Shown: positions 1 to 10,800 of the stretch, in pieces
Layout of the letters: each line of letters begins with the position of its first letter
Numbering within the stretch: the first letter of the stretch is position 1
Origin: Gammaproteobacteria bacterium
GTDB taxonomy: Bacteria; Pseudomonadota; Gammaproteobacteria; Steroidobacterales; Steroidobacteraceae
DNA length: 49,048 nt
Direction of reading: 5' to 3'
Assembly (NCBI GenBank): GCA_028293745.1
Contig: JAQGOF010000194.1
Span: 1-49,048, forward strand
Notes under the pieces: generated by a model
The model's database searches: none
Told to the model about the DNA's origin: nothing
Seen by the model: only the letters and a program-made list of their open reading frames with translations
Made by a program: the position numbers and the translations under genes

Positions 1-27
1 TTCTGCCGCCCGCGCTGTGAGAAAGAA

Positions 28-597
28 ATGTCTAGCTATACGACCAGCGAAATACGCGGCGGCATGAAGCTGCTGATCGACGGCGAGCCGTTTGCCGTCA
101 TCGAGAACGAGTTCGTCAAGCCCGGCAAGGGCCAGGCGTTCAATCGCATCAAGATCCGGAATCTGAAGACCGGCCGCACCATCGAGCGTACGTGGCGCTC
201 TGGCGAGTCGATCGAGGCGGCCGACGTCCAGGACACCGAGATGCAGTATCTCTACCAGGACGGCGACTTCTGGCATTTCATGGTGCCGGAGAACTTTGAG
301 CAGTACACGGCCGAGAAGGCCGCTGTCGGCGACAACGCCCAGTGGCTGAAGGACGGCATCATTTGCATCGTCACGCTTTGGAACAACGTTCCACTCGTAG
401 TGATGCCGCCGCCTCACATCGATCTCAAGGTCATCGAGACGGATCCCGGTGTTCGGGGCGATACGGCTACCGGCGGACAGAAGCCGGCAAAGCTCGAGAC
501 GGGCGCTGTCGTGAGAGTGCCGCTCTTCATCAATGAAGGCGACGTGCTCCGCATCGACACGCGTACCGGCGAATACGTCTCGCGCGCTAAGCAGTAA
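28..597 (+). CDS. efp: Translation elongation factor P
   Basis: EF-P binds the ribosome E-site region and relieves stalling at consecutive prolines. The 189-residue length is normal, and the KOW-like N-terminal domain carries the loop KPGKGQ with Lys34 at the tip, the residue that receives beta-lysine in EpmA-type bacteria. The Lys (not Arg, as in EarP-type bacteria) fits the presence of epmA 1.5 kb downstream. The C-terminus has the two OB-like domains of the family ([16 protein letters not shown] at the end). A purine-rich GAGAAAG precedes the ATG. The last codons overlap the end of convergent rarD by 11 bp. In relatives an epmB gene often lies upstream; the window starts too close to tell. 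Confidence 0.97.
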   Translation: MSSYTTSEIRGGMKLLIDGEPFAVIENEFVKPGKGQAFNRIKIRNLKTGRTIERTWRSGESIEAADVQDTEMQYLYQDGDFWHFMVPENFEQYTAEKAAVGDNAQWLKDGIICIVTLWNNVPLVVMPPPHIDLKVIETDPGVRGDTATGGQKPAKLETGAVVRVPLFINEGDVLRIDTRTGEYVSRAKQ

Positions 598-1486
598 GCG
601 TCCGCGCTTGCTGGTTGCGGGAGAGGCGCACTCCCTCTCCCGCGTAGATCACCAGTGCCGCCCAGATGACCGCAAAGCCGATGGCGCGCGCGCGGTCGAA
701 AGGCTCATGAAGCACGAATACGCCGCAGGCGAACTGCAGTGACGGGGCGATGTACTGAAGCACCCCGACCGTTGAGTACGGAAGCAGGCGCGTTCCGTAT
801 GCGAACAAGAACAGGGTGATCGCGGTCAGCGGTCCGCTTGCAATCAGCAAAGCGTCAGTTACCGGACCTGTATGCCCAAGTGCGCCGACGCCTGCCGACT
901 CACACCACAGCAGGTAACCAACCGCGAACGGCACGAGCAGCAGTGTTTCCGTTGCTAGTCCTGGCAGTGCCTCGACCTTCACGACTTTCCGCAGAAGCCC
1001 GTAGCTTGCGAACGAGAATGCCAGCGTAAGCGCGATCCACGGCAGGCCTCCAGTCATGAACGTGAGGTAGGCGACGCCTAGTGTGGCGAGCGCCACGGCT
1101 GTCCATTGCGCGCGAGTCAGTTTTTCGGACAGGAGAACGACTCCGAGCAACACATTGACCAGCGGGCCGATGAAATAACCCAGGCTCGTTTCAACTACCC
1201 GGCCGTGCGTGACTCCATAGACGTAGGTGAGCCAGTTTGCGGTGATGAGCGTCGCCGTAAGAGCGAGTCGAACTACGACACCGCGATTGGTGAGCGCTAC
1301 CCGCAGCGAGCCGAGCTCACCTCGAAAGAGCATCCAGCCCAGTACGAATACGCATGACCAGACGATGCGGTGTGCAATGACCTGCACCGCAGGCACTTGC
1401 TGGAGAGCATGAAAATAGAGCGGGAAGATTCCCCAGATCGCGAATGCAGATGCTGCGGAGACGAATCCTTTATTGGCGTTATTCAT
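587..1486 (-). CDS. rarD: RarD-type EamA/DMT family permease
   Basis: A 299-residue inner-membrane protein of the drug/metabolite transporter superfamily with about ten hydrophobic segments. The N-terminus ([19 protein letters not shown]) and the internal IAHRIVWS and NWLTYVYGV stretches are characteristic of RarD (chloramphenicol-sensitivity protein). The natural substrate of this family is not settled. It is the last gene of the minus-strand run SCO-psd-epmA-msrC-rarD, starting 5 bp after msrC ends. Its stop lies inside the end of convergent efp. Confidence 0.9.
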   Translation of the reverse strand: MNNANKGFVSAASAFAIWGIFPLYFHALQQVPAVQVIAHRIVWSCVFVLGWMLFRGELGSLRVALTNRGVVVRLALTATLITANWLTYVYGVTHGRVVETSLGYFIGPLVNVLLGVVLLSEKLTRAQWTAVALATLGVAYLTFMTGGLPWIALTLAFSFASYGLLRKVVKVEALPGLATETLLLVPFAVGYLLWCESAGVGALGHTGPVTDALLIASGPLTAITLFLFAYGTRLLPYSTVGVLQYIAPSLQFACGVFVLHEPFDRARAIGFAVIWAALVIYAGEGVRLSRNQQARTLTA

Positions 1487-1491
1487 CGACG

Positions 1492-2001
1492 CTAAAGACC
1501 TCGGCTCCCCGCCACGAAGATTGCCGCAAGGCGCTCGATACCGCGGCGATCAGCGTCATCGAACCTGGCCAACAGTGGGCTGTCGATGTCGAGTACGCCG
1601 AGCAATGTGTCACCCTTGATCAAGGGGACGACGATCTCAGACTGTGACGCCGCGTCGCAGGCGATGTGACCGGGGAAGTCGTGCACGTCGCGTACGACCA
1701 CTGTCTTGCGAGTTGCGGCGGCGGTCCCGCATACGCCCTTGCCGACTGGAATTCGTACACACGCCGGCTTGCCCTGGAACGGGCCAACGACCAGCTCGCT
1801 TTCAAGACCCTCGCGCGCGCGAAGAAAATAGAAACCAGCCCAGTTGATGCCGGGTAGAGCATCGAACAACAGCGCAGCCGTGTTGGCGGCGTTGGCTACC
1901 AGGTCCTGCTCGCCCGCAAGCAAACCGTTGAGTTCGTCAGCGAGGCTCGCGTAGTCCGCGTCCTTGTTACGGAAATCGTACCGTTTGCTGGTGAATTCCA
2001 T
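1492..2001 (-). CDS. msrC: Free methionine-(R)-sulfoxide reductase (GAF domain)
   Basis: Cytoplasmic GAF-domain enzyme reducing free Met-R-sulfoxide. The protein has 169 residues, of which about 40-165 form the single GAF domain. The three cysteines of the family are present at Cys81, Cys91 and Cys115; their spacing (10 and 24) equals that of the characterised E. coli and yeast enzymes, so the redox centre should be intact. Motifs NWAGFYFL, GPFQGKPAC, GKGVCGTAA and SEIVVPL also match. It sits 5 bp ahead of rarD and 89 bp after epmA on the same strand, presumably co-transcribed; an oxidative-damage role next to translation and lipid genes is not otherwise explained. Confidence 0.9.
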   Translation of the reverse strand: MEFTSKRYDFRNKDADYASLADELNGLLAGEQDLVANAANTAALLFDALPGINWAGFYFLRAREGLESELVVGPFQGKPACVRIPVGKGVCGTAAATRKTVVVRDVHDFPGHIACDAASQSEIVVPLIKGDTLLGVLDIDSPLLARFDDADRRGIERLAAIFVAGSRGL

Positions 2002-2090
2002 TGAGGCGGCGCGTTGCCAGGGGGCACGTATTTTGACGCGGATTCGGCTTGTGCGCTCTCCCTCGGAAGGGCGACATCGATCGCACGTTC

Positions 2091-3047
2091 CTACGCGCGA
2101 TCGGTTGGAAACGCCAGGACGTCGTCTATGTGGTCAGCGCCAGCCGCGAGCATCAGCGTTCTATCGAATCCCAATGCTACGCCTGCGCATTCTGGCAGCC
2201 CCGCCTCGAGTGCGGCCAGCAATCGGTCGTCAATCTCGTATGAAGGCAGTCCCCGCTGCTGCCGTTCTTCGTTGTCACGCTCGAAACGCGCGCGCTGTTC
2301 CGTGGCCGAGGCAAGCTCGTGGAAACCATTCGCCAGCTCGACGCCTTTGCAGTACAGCTCGAATCGCAATGCCGAGCGCGGGTCTTCGGGACTCAGGCGA
2401 GCGAGGGCGGCCTGGCTGGCTGGATAACCGTGTACGAAGGTTAGCGCGCTGCGCCCGAGGCGCGGGCCAACGAGGGCTCCCATGAGAAGCTCCAGAAGCT
2501 CGTCGCGCTGCGCTCCGTCTGCGAAGCCGACCGTCCTGGCCGCATCGCTGAGCTGCGCCAGCGTCGCGGTAAACGGGTCCAGGTGCAATTCGCGCAGAAA
2601 TGCTTCCCGGTAGGTGAGCCGCTCGCTCGACATCGTGAACGCAACATCGCCCAACAGATGGCGTACGAGTGTGTCAACTTCACTCATGAGCTGATCCAGC
2701 GTGAATCCGATCCGATACCACTCGATCAGGGTGAACTCGGCGTTGTGTTGGTGTCCGCGCTCCAGACCCCGTACCACGTGACAGATCTGATAGATATCGC
2801 CGCTGCCAGCGGCGAGCAAACGCTTCATCGCGTATTCGGGCGACGTGTGCAGGAAGAAGGGGTGCGGATCATCCGCAAACTTCACCTGTGCCGAGTGGAT
2901 ATGGATGTCTGTGACAGGAGCGTTCACCACCATCGGGGTGTCAACTTCCAGCACGCCACGATCCGTGAAGAAGTTTCGGGCAGACGCGAGCAAGGCCGCC
3001 CGATGCTCCAGCATCGAGCGACTCGCCGTGGGTTGCCAGTCAGCCAT
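2091..3047 (-). CDS. epmA: EF-P--(R)-beta-lysine ligase EpmA
   Basis: A LysRS paralogue lacking the anticodon-binding domain (318 residues), which attaches (R)-beta-lysine to EF-P Lys34. Visible motifs: HTSPEYAMKRLL at 67-78, the motif 2 region with Arg93 and HNAEFTLIEWYR at 101-112, ELANGFHEL, and motif 3 GVALGFDR near 289-296. Motif 2 reads RGLE rather than the RNEE of E. coli; the second acidic residue is kept, and related families also vary here, so I see no loss of function. The start overlaps the psd stop by 8 bp, indicating translational coupling. Its target efp is in the same window. Confidence 0.95.
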   Translation of the reverse strand: MADWQPTASRSMLEHRAALLASARNFFTDRGVLEVDTPMVVNAPVTDIHIHSAQVKFADDPHPFFLHTSPEYAMKRLLAAGSGDIYQICHVVRGLERGHQHNAEFTLIEWYRIGFTLDQLMSEVDTLVRHLLGDVAFTMSSERLTYREAFLRELHLDPFTATLAQLSDAARTVGFADGAQRDELLELLMGALVGPRLGRSALTFVHGYPASQAALARLSPEDPRSALRFELYCKGVELANGFHELASATEQRARFERDNEERQQRGLPSYEIDDRLLAALEAGLPECAGVALGFDRTLMLAAGADHIDDVLAFPTDRA

Positions 3048-3954
3048 ACGCTGCCATCATCCGGCCGCGCAGCCTGCCAAGCGGCTGGCCAACGGAAACG
3101 CTGTCGCCCGCCTTGATGTTGGGCTGCCAGTCGATCATGTCGGGTGCGGTTATCAGGATCACGGTCGAGCCCATGTTGAAGCGGCCCATTTCCTCGCCTT
3201 TTTCAAGATGCAACGGGGCGCGTGTCGTGTCCAACGGTAATTCCAGCGGCCTGCGTGGATTGCGCGGAGTGATTTCGCCGTGCCACACGGTTTCCATGCT
3301 GCCCACGAACAGGGCGCCAACCAACACCATCGCGAACAACCGGGGTCCATCGTCAAATATGCAGACGACCCGCTCGTTCCGGGCAAACAGGCCCGGAACG
3401 GCCGCGGCTGTCACGGCATTGACGCTGAACAGTTGCCCCGGCACGTACCAGGCGGCGCGCAATGTGCCACTCAGCGGCATGTGAATGCGGTGGTAGTTGA
3501 AGGGTGCAAGATACAACGTCGCGAAGCAGCCGTCAGCGAACCGTGACGCCCAATTGGCCTGGGAGCTGCCGTAATCGAGCAGCGCTTCGAGCGAATAGGA
3601 GTGTCCCTTCGCCTGCACTATCTGCGACCCATCAAGCCGCCCCATTTGACTGAGTGCGCCATCGACGGGGGACACGAGAACGCTGTCGTTCGGATCGATG
3701 GGGCGGGCGCCGGGTCTCAGGGCGCGCGTGAAGAACTCGTTGAAGGACGCATAAGCCAGCGGGTCCCGCTGCATCGCGTCTGACATGTCTGGACTAAAGC
3801 CTCGCATGAAGCTCTTGATGAGCGCATTTTTAACGCCGGGCAAGCGGCTCCGTGTCAAGCGGTATACCAGCCGCGATAGGAAGTGTTGCGGAATGGCGTG
3901 CTGGGTGGCGACGAACAGCCGATCTGCGAGAGTCGGCGAGTCATGAGTGCTCAT
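3040..3954 (-). CDS. psd: Phosphatidylserine decarboxylase proenzyme
   Basis: Converts phosphatidylserine to phosphatidylethanolamine at the inner membrane. It is a pyruvoyl enzyme made by self-cleavage at the GST motif, here Gly262-Ser263-Thr264, with the charge-relay residues Asp98 (SPVDGA) and His155 (NYHRIHMP). The Asp-His spacing equals that of the E. coli enzyme. At 304 residues it is close to the family length of about 320. The ATG overlaps the stop of the upstream SCO gene by one base (TAATG), and its own stop overlaps the epmA start, so three genes are translationally linked. Confidence 0.96.
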   Translation of the reverse strand: MSTHDSPTLADRLFVATQHAIPQHFLSRLVYRLTRSRLPGVKNALIKSFMRGFSPDMSDAMQRDPLAYASFNEFFTRALRPGARPIDPNDSVLVSPVDGALSQMGRLDGSQIVQAKGHSYSLEALLDYGSSQANWASRFADGCFATLYLAPFNYHRIHMPLSGTLRAAWYVPGQLFSVNAVTAAAVPGLFARNERVVCIFDDGPRLFAMVLVGALFVGSMETVWHGEITPRNPRRPLELPLDTTRAPLHLEKGEEMGRFNMGSTVILITAPDMIDWQPNIKAGDSVSVGQPLGRLRGRMMAAYG

Positions 3955-4574
3955 TACGAATGTGCGGTTAAGCGGGGCGCCGCGACCTGCAGGTCCTGTG
4001 CGAAGCGCCGGGTGTCAAAGGGCGGTGTGAACACCCCGACGATTCGGGCGCGTGCGTCCACGAGAAACACTGCGGCCGAATGGTCCATCGTGTAGTCGCC
4101 GCCCGGCAGGTCCACGCGCAGGGCAGCCACGCCGAACGCAGCTGTCATCTTCTCGATAGCTTTCGGATCTCCGGTCAGGCCGATGAATTCGGGATCAAAC
4201 GCATGCACATACAGGCCCACCGCCGTGGGAGTGTCGCGCTGGGGGTCGACGGTCACAAACAGCACCTGCAGGCCGGCAATCGCGGCCGCCTTTTTGACCT
4301 GCGCGAGCTTCACGAGCGTAGTGGGGCAGACGTCGGGGCAATGCGTGAATCCGAAGAATACGAGGCTGGGCTTGCCTTGCAATTCGTGGGCAGTGAACGG
4401 GCGGCCCAGGTGGTCCGTGAGCTGGAAATTCGCCACCGTGCGCGGCAGAGCCAGCCAGGTTCCGCTTGCAAGCTGTGGGGCCGAGCTGTCAAGTTCTCGC
4501 GCCAGCCAGAAACCGGCCAGCGCAGCGCAGAGGGCCGCGATGGCCACGAGAAGCCAGGAAAGTCGTTTGGTCAT
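3954..4574 (-). CDS. SCO1/SenC family copper chaperone-like protein
   Basis: A thioredoxin-fold protein anchored by one N-terminal transmembrane segment (residues 5-24) and facing the periplasm. The copper-binding set is complete: CPDVC with Cys79 and Cys83, and His165 in TMDHSAAVF. SCO proteins deliver copper or reducing power to the Cu-A site of cytochrome c oxidase; no oxidase gene is in this window. The open frame continues upstream to 4643, but I chose the ATG at 4574 (MTKRLSWLLV) because it directly precedes the membrane anchor. It is first in the minus-strand run and is divergent from prmB across about 80 bp. Confidence 0.9.
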   Translation of the reverse strand: MTKRLSWLLVAIAALCAALAGFWLARELDSSAPQLASGTWLALPRTVANFQLTDHLGRPFTAHELQGKPSLVFFGFTHCPDVCPTTLVKLAQVKKAAAIAGLQVLFVTVDPQRDTPTAVGLYVHAFDPEFIGLTGDPKAIEKMTAAFGVAALRVDLPGGDYTMDHSAAVFLVDARARIVGVFTPPFDTRRFAQDLQVAAPRLTAHS

Positions 4575-4656
4575 TCGAGAATTATCCCACAGCGGTCGCA
4601 GCAGCCGAGGTAAGAAGAGTCGCAAGTCCCAGAAGCAGCCCAAGGGGCGCGCTCAA

Positions 4657-5562
4657 TTGAGACCAACGCCGCGTTCCGTCACCGTCCGCGACCTGATCAC
4701 CCGCGGTGCTCGCCGCCTGAGCCGCGCACGAGTGTTCTATGGCCATGGGACCGACAACGCATTGGACGAGTCAGCCGCGCTGGTCTTCCACGCGCTGAAT
4801 CTGTCGCATGAGGGCGGTGCGTCGGTGTACCGCAAGCGCGTCGCTGCCGCCGCACAACAGCGCGTGGAAGCGCTGATCACGCGGCGCGTAGACGAGCGCA
4901 TGCCCGCCGTCTATCTGACGAATGAGACCTGGTTCGCAGGTCTTCCATTTCACGTCGACCCGCGAGTACTCATCCCGCGCTCGGCTCTTGCCGAGCTCAT
5001 CGAGCACCAGTTCGCGCCCTGGATCGCCCTGTCAAGGGTCAAGCGTGTGCTAGATGTAGGCACTGGGTCAGGTTGCATCGCCATCGCCTGTGCCGTGGCG
5101 TTCCCGCGCGCGCACGTCGACGCAGTAGATATCTCGACGGACGCCTTAGAAGTCGCTCGGATCAATGTTCGCAAGCATCGGCTCGGGCGTCGCGTCCGTC
5201 TCGTTGAATCCGATCACTTCAGTGGTCTCTCAAACATAAGCGGCGGCACCTACGATATCATCGTGTCGAACCCGCCCTACGTCGGCGCGCGCGAGATGAG
5301 ATCGCTGCCGCCAGAGTACCGGCACGAGCCGCAAATTGCGCTTGCCTCCGGAGATTCCGGCCTGGATTCGGTGCGGGTCATTCTGCGGGAAGCAGGTCGA
5401 TATCTGAGCCCTGGCGGCCTTCTCGTCGTCGAGGTCGGTAACACGGAAACGGCGGTGCGGCGAGCGTTCCGGGACCTCCCGTTCGTCTGGTTGGACTTTG
5501 AGCGAGGCGGCGGTGGGGTTTTTTTGCTGACGGCCGAACAACTGCATGCGCATCGAGTATAG
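4657..5562 (+). CDS. prmB: Ribosomal protein uL3 N5-glutamine methyltransferase
   Basis: SAM-dependent methyltransferase that modifies a glutamine of ribosomal protein L3. The SAM site is [10 protein letters not shown] around 131-140, and the NPPY catalytic motif of HemK-type glutamine methyltransferases is at 205-208. The N-terminus has the PrmB signature FYGHGTDN, and the C-terminus ends FLLTAEQL, as in E. coli PrmB. Start choice: no ATG or GTG fits. I take TTG at 4657, preceded by AAGGGG with a 9-base spacer, giving 301 residues against about 310 in E. coli. An in-frame ATG further upstream would run into divergent SCO. It lies 17 bp ahead of aroC. Confidence 0.93.
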   Translation: MRPTPRSVTVRDLITRGARRLSRARVFYGHGTDNALDESAALVFHALNLSHEGGASVYRKRVAAAAQQRVEALITRRVDERMPAVYLTNETWFAGLPFHVDPRVLIPRSALAELIEHQFAPWIALSRVKRVLDVGTGSGCIAIACAVAFPRAHVDAVDISTDALEVARINVRKHRLGRRVRLVESDHFSGLSNISGGTYDIIVSNPPYVGAREMRSLPPEYRHEPQIALASGDSGLDSVRVILREAGRYLSPGGLLVVEVGNTETAVRRAFRDLPFVWLDFERGGGGVFLLTAEQLHAHRV

Positions 5563-5579
5563 AGACGACGAGCCGTAAC

Positions 5580-6680
5580 ATGTCGGGCAACACCATAGGC
5601 AAGATCTTCACGGTCACGACGTTTGGCGAAAGCCACGGCCCCGCCATGGGCTGCATCGTCGATGGTTGCCCGCCGGGAATGGCGCTCGGCGAGCCTGATC
5701 TGCAGGTAGACGTCGATCGACGTCGTACCGGCACCTCGCATTTCGTGAGCCAGCGCCGCGAGGCCGACCAGGTGCGGATACTGTCAGGTGTGTTTGAGGG
5801 GGTGACCACCGGGACACCCATTGGAATTCTCATCGAAAACACCGACGCACGCTCGCGCGACTACGAAAAGATCAAGGACCGCTTCCGTCCCGGCCACGCC
5901 GATTACACCTATCAACACAAGTACGGCCTGCGCGACTATCGCGGGGGTGGGCGCTCGTCTGCTCGCGAAACTGTGATGCGGGTAGCCGCGGGTGCCATTG
6001 CGCGCAAATATCTCACCGAGCGGCTGGGGGTACGGATCTTCGGCTATCTCAGCCAGATCGGCTCTCTGCGACTCGATCCCGTGGACCCGGCATTCGCCTA
6101 CCAGAACCCGTTCTTCTGTCCCGATCCGGCTCGAGTCGAGGAGCTCGAGCAGTTGATGTGGAAGGTCCGCAGTGACGGAGACTCTGTTGGTGCGCGTGTC
6201 ACGGTCATCGCAACCGGTGTCCCGCCTGGACTTGGGGAGCCCGTGTTCGATCGGTTGGATGCCGATATCGCCCACGCCCTGATGAGTATCAACGCGGTCA
6301 AAGCCGTCGAAATAGGCGCGGGCACTGCGGCTGCGCAGCAAAAAGGCAGTGAGCATCGGGATGAGCTGACACCAACCGGCTTCCGCAGCAATCATGCCGG
6401 GGGTGTCCTCGGCGGCATCTCGTCAGGTCAGGACATCATCGCCCACGCCACGCTCAAACCCACGTCGAGTATTCAGGTTCCTGGGAGTACGATTGACTCG
6501 ACAGGCAATCCGGTAGAAGTTGTGACGACGGGACGTCACGATCCATGTGTGGGGTTGAGAGCAACGCCGATCGCCGAAGCCATGCTGGCCATCGTCTTAA
6601 TGGACCACTACCTGCGCCACCGCGCGCAAAATGCGGACGTGCGAGCGTCCACCCCTGATATCAACAAAGCAGCCCAGTGA
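5580..6680 (+). CDS. aroC: Chorismate synthase
   Basis: Last step of the shikimate pathway: EPSP to chorismate, needing reduced FMN. The 366-residue protein shows the family motifs GESHGP near the start, [10 protein letters not shown] and [14 protein letters not shown]. Cytoplasmic. It follows prmB by 17 bp, an arrangement also found in E. coli, and its TGA overlaps the GTG start of asd (GTGA), so the three genes are likely one transcript. Confidence 0.98.
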   Translation: MSGNTIGKIFTVTTFGESHGPAMGCIVDGCPPGMALGEPDLQVDVDRRRTGTSHFVSQRREADQVRILSGVFEGVTTGTPIGILIENTDARSRDYEKIKDRFRPGHADYTYQHKYGLRDYRGGGRSSARETVMRVAAGAIARKYLTERLGVRIFGYLSQIGSLRLDPVDPAFAYQNPFFCPDPARVEELEQLMWKVRSDGDSVGARVTVIATGVPPGLGEPVFDRLDADIAHALMSINAVKAVEIGAGTAAAQQKGSEHRDELTPTGFRSNHAGGVLGGISSGQDIIAHATLKPTSSIQVPGSTIDSTGNPVEVVTTGRHDPCVGLRATPIAEAMLAIVLMDHYLRHRAQNADVRASTPDINKAAQ

Positions 6681-7717
6681 ACAATCCAAGCCCCAAGTCG
6701 CAGTTCTCAGTTGCCGTGGTCGGTGCTACGGGCCTGGTCGGCGAAACGATGCTCCAGGTCCTGGATGAGCGTAATTTCCCGGTGTCGGAGCTCTACGCGC
6801 TGGCCAGCAACCGCTCGCTGGGCAAGTCGGTTTCCTTCAAGGGCCGCAGCGTTCACGTGCAGGAGCTCGAGAGCTTTGATTTCAGCAAGGCGGATATCGG
6901 GCTGTTTTCGCCGGGCGCCGAAGTGTCGCGGGTTTACGCGCCGAAGGCCGCCGCCGCCGGATGTATCGTCATCGATAACACCTCGGAATTCCGGTACGAG
7001 GATGACATTCCGCTCGTGGTACCCGAAGTCAATCCTCACGCCATCGCACAGTTCAAGAACCGGGGGATCATTGCCAACCCGAATTGCTCGACGATCCAGC
7101 TCGTGGTCGCGTTGAAGCCCATCCACGACGCGGTGGGGATCGAACGAATCAACGTTGCAACGTATCAGTCAGTTTCGGGCGCCGGGCGCGAGGCCGTCGA
7201 AGAGTTGGCCGAACAATCGATTCAGCTTCTGACCGGCAAGGGGCCGGTTACGGCGCGAGTGCTGGCCAAGCAGATCGCGTTCAACTGTGTCCCCCAAATC
7301 GACAGCTTCCTGGACAATGGCTACACCAAGGAAGAAATGAAGATGGTCTGGGAGACCCGCAAGATCCTGGAGGACGCCAACATCCGCGTGAATGCGACGG
7401 CGGTGCGTGTACCGGTCTTTTTCGGGCATTCCGAGGCAGTGCACCTCGAAACACGGACCAAGATCACAGTCGAGGAAGTGCGTTCACTGCTCTCGAAAGC
7501 GCCTGGAGTTGAGGTGATGGACGAACGCCGCCCAGGGGGGTACCCCACAGCGGCTACCGAGGCAGCGAACCGCGACACAGTTTATGTCGGGAGAATACGT
7601 GAAGATCTGTCCTCCGACAGGGGACTTAACTTATGGGTCGTAGCCGACAACGTGCGCAAGGGTGCTGCAACGAACAGCGTGCAGATCGCAGAGATTTTGG
7701 TTCGGCAGCATATGTAA
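6677..7717 (+). CDS. asd: Aspartate-semialdehyde dehydrogenase
   Basis: NADPH-dependent reduction of aspartyl phosphate to the semialdehyde, the branch point to Lys, Met, Thr and diaminopimelate. The NADP fold is at the N-terminus ([12 protein letters not shown], 14-25), with catalytic Cys137 in NPNCSTIQ and the active-site His in FFGHSEAVH. The 346 residues match the shorter, Gram-positive/Pseudomonas-like class rather than the longer enteric Asd. It uses a GTG start overlapping the aroC stop (GTGA). In Pseudomonas, asd likewise precedes fimV and truA. Confidence 0.97.
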   Translation: MNNPSPKSQFSVAVVGATGLVGETMLQVLDERNFPVSELYALASNRSLGKSVSFKGRSVHVQELESFDFSKADIGLFSPGAEVSRVYAPKAAAAGCIVIDNTSEFRYEDDIPLVVPEVNPHAIAQFKNRGIIANPNCSTIQLVVALKPIHDAVGIERINVATYQSVSGAGREAVEELAEQSIQLLTGKGPVTARVLAKQIAFNCVPQIDSFLDNGYTKEEMKMVWETRKILEDANIRVNATAVRVPVFFGHSEAVHLETRTKITVEEVRSLLSKAPGVEVMDERRPGGYPTAATEAANRDTVYVGRIREDLSSDRGLNLWVVADNVRKGAATNSVQIAEILVRQHM

Positions 7718-7735
7718 TGTATATTGCCGGCCGTT

Positions 7736-7775
7736 GGGTGGACGCGCGGAATGTGGTCCACTCATTTGTTTTATC
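7736..7775 (+). terminator. Weak hairpin plus T-rich tract after asd
   Basis: Arms GTGGAC (7738-7743) and GTCCAC (7756-7761), extended by one G-T and one G-C pair, are followed by the T-rich ATTTGTTTTATC. The same AT-rich patch stands out from the GC-rich surroundings and could instead be part of the fimV promoter. Confidence 0.3.
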
Positions 7776-7814
7776 AAAAGATTTTACCGGTTGATACCTC
7801 TTCGGGGTGTCGTG

Positions 7815-10800
7815 ATGATCGTCAAACGAAGCAGCCTGGTGCTCGCATCGCTGATGGCTCTGCCATCGGCCGCGTTCGCGCTTGGTCTCGGAGACATCCG
7901 TCTCCTTTCACCGCTCAATGCGCCTCTCGATGCAGAAATCGAGCTGGTGGACGTTACGCCTGAGGAGATGCAGACGCTCAAGGCGCAGATCGCGTCGCGC
8001 GAGACGTTCACCCGATACGGCTTGGATTGGCCTGTCTTCCTGAGCAGCGTGCAGGTCAAGACCACGCGTGGCGCGGACGGTCGTCAGGTCATCAAGCTCA
8101 AGTCCGGGGACACGATTACAGAGCCGTTCATCACTCTACTCGTCGAGGTGAACTGGGCTCGTGGACGTCTCGTCCGCGAATACACGATGCTTCTGGACCC
8201 TCCGGTTTACACGCCGGGACAGTCGCCTGCGTCCAACGCTCCGGTTGCCGCGCCTTCGGCGGGGACGGGCGCTCGCGAGGGTTCGATTGCGCGCGGGTCC
8301 GACATACCGGCATCACAGGACACTTCATCGATATCGCCCAATCCGCCGGGAGCGGGTGAGCCGAGCGGAGCCCCTGCCTCCTCCCGCGGCGCCGGAACCA
8401 GTCCGAGCGAAGCGGGCGGTTCGAGTCATGTCGTGAAGCGGGGCGAGACACTCTCTGCGATTGCGGCCTCAGCCTCGGGCAGCGCCGCTAATACGCCTCA
8501 GACGCGCAGCTGGATGCTGGCCATCTACCAGGCCAACCCGCCCGCGTTCGAGAAAAACATGAATTCGCTGCGCTCCGGCGCGGTGCTGCGAATTCCGGAT
8601 ACTGCGGATGTGTCAGCGATCTCACCGTCCGAAGCGAACGGCGAGATTCGACGTCAGTACGCTGCATGGCGCTCTTCAACGCCTGATGCCGGGTCACCGG
8701 CCGCGGCTGAGCCAGGTCATTTGCGGCTGGTGACTCCTGAGTCGGGCTCTGCAGGTACTGGCGGTCCCACCGCAGAGACGAAGGCGCTGCAGGGCCGCGT
8801 CAAAGAACTCGAGGGTCAGCTCAGCGACTCCAAGCGCCTGTTGGAAATGCGTAATGCTGAGCTCGCCCAGCTCCAGGCACGACTCGAAGGTGCCACCAAG
8901 GCTCCGCCCGCCGCGGCACCGCCACCCGCTCCGACGCCTCCCGCCGCGGCCACTGCGCCGACGCCGGCTCCCGCAGAGCAGCAGCCTCCGGCTGCGCAGG
9001 CGGAAGCGCCCGCTGCAGCCCCGCCCCCGGCTGAAGAGCCGGCTCCATCGGCCGAGCCGACACCTGCACCCGCTGACACGACTCGTGCGCATAGGCCCCA
9101 GCCGACACCCGTCCAGGCTGAGGGTGGTGGAATATTCGATACGCTCAAGGACTTCTGGTGGGCGATCGCTCTGCTGGTCGTAGCGCTGGTCGGGTTCTTG
9201 GGATTGCGCGCGTGGCGTTCGCGCCGGCAGTCTGAGTTCGATGATTCGCTAGGCCGGCTCGCAGTCGCGGGCGCCAACTCCATGGATCGAGGATTTGCGG
9301 CAGGAGACACGTCTCCTGTCCGTCCGCTTACGGCAGCGACCGACGACGGGGCCTTCCTGGTCGAAGAGTCGGGGACCCACGAGCGTCCTCGATTCGGCGG
9401 TGGTGGCGCTCCCGCAGGAGCTTCGGCCCGGCACGTCTCGACGGACGACACGGTCAGTAGCGATACGGCGATCAACCTCGATCAGGGTGATCCGCTGGCG
9501 GAAGCTGATTTCCACATGGCGTACGGGCTGTACGACCAGGCCGCGGATCTGATCCGCATTGCGATCAGCCGCGAGCCCAACCGCCGCGATCTGAAGCTCA
9601 AGCTCCTCGAAGTGTTCTTCGTGTGGGGCAACAAAGAGCAGTTCCTGCACAGCGCGCGCGAGCTGGCCGATACGCGGGCGCAGGCCGCACCCGGCGAGTG
9701 GGAAAAGATTGTCATCATGGGCAAGCAGCTTGCCCCGGAAGATCTCCTGTTCTCAGGTGGCGGCGCCGTCAGTGGCGCGACTGCGGGAGGAGTCGATCTC
9801 GACCTCGAAGGCGGCGAGAGCCGCGTCGACTTCGATCTGCTGGGTGAGCCGGTACCGGGCCAGGACGAAGGTGGAGTCGATCTGGACATCGGCTCCGCTC
9901 TTGGCGACAACACGACCGATTTAACGGGCGCTACGGATCGCAACTTCGGCCTCGAGACCACGTTCAACAACTCGACCGGCACTACGCGTCAGATGACGCA
10001 GAAGATTTCGCGCGAGCCCGAGCCGCTCATGCCGGAGTTCGGTTCGGAATCGGAAGGTCCGACGGTCGAGCAGCCGCAGCTGGCCAACCAGGAAAATCCG
10101 ACTATCCGTCAGAAGGTCGCGATGGCCCTCAAGCAGGGGCACAGCGCCGAGCAAACGGCGGAGCTCGCGATCGATGATCTCGGTCTCGATCTGGGCGCGC
10201 TCGACACTGTCGATCAACCCGGTCTCGGTGCCTCGTCCGACGCACCAACACTGGTGGCGGGCATGGACGAGCGTTCACGCAAGATCATGGAAGAGGCCCA
10301 GCGTCGCGCTTCAACCGAAGAGCACGATACTGCGGCGACGGCTGCCTGGCGGATGGACGACAGTGATCTTGTTGCGGTCCTTGGCAACGGTGCCAATGGG
10401 CACGGAGCCGAAAACGGTGCGTTCGACTCGTCGTCCACTGCGCGGCTCGCGGCTCTGTCGGATCGCGAAGTCGACTTCGACCTTGGCGATGTTGATGCCG
10501 ATGGTGTTGGTGAAGCAGACGCCGATGGCATGCACCATCATCATAACGCGCATGGCAGCAACGGAGCTGGCTTGGACCTCGACGTCGGGACGGCGACGGT
10601 TCCTGACACAGCGTTCACGGCGACGCAGAAGCTCGCTTCCGATGACCTGGCTCTGCCGGACCTCGAGCCGGTGACGATGAGTGAAGTGGGTACGAAGCTG
10701 GACCTGGCACGCGCCTACATGGATATGGGTGACCCCGAGGGGGCACGCAACATTCTCGAGGAAGTGATGCACGAAGGGTCAGTGGCCCAGAAGCAGGAAG

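Noticed and set aside
2078..2103. Inverted repeat CGATCGC / GCGATCG around the epmA stop
   Set aside because: Only 7-bp arms with a 12-base loop and no T-tract; not clearly more than chance in GC-rich sequence.
2760..2790. EpmA motif 2 reads RGLE instead of RNEE
   Set aside because: The second acidic residue is kept and this position varies among EpmA proteins, so I do not treat it as loss of function.
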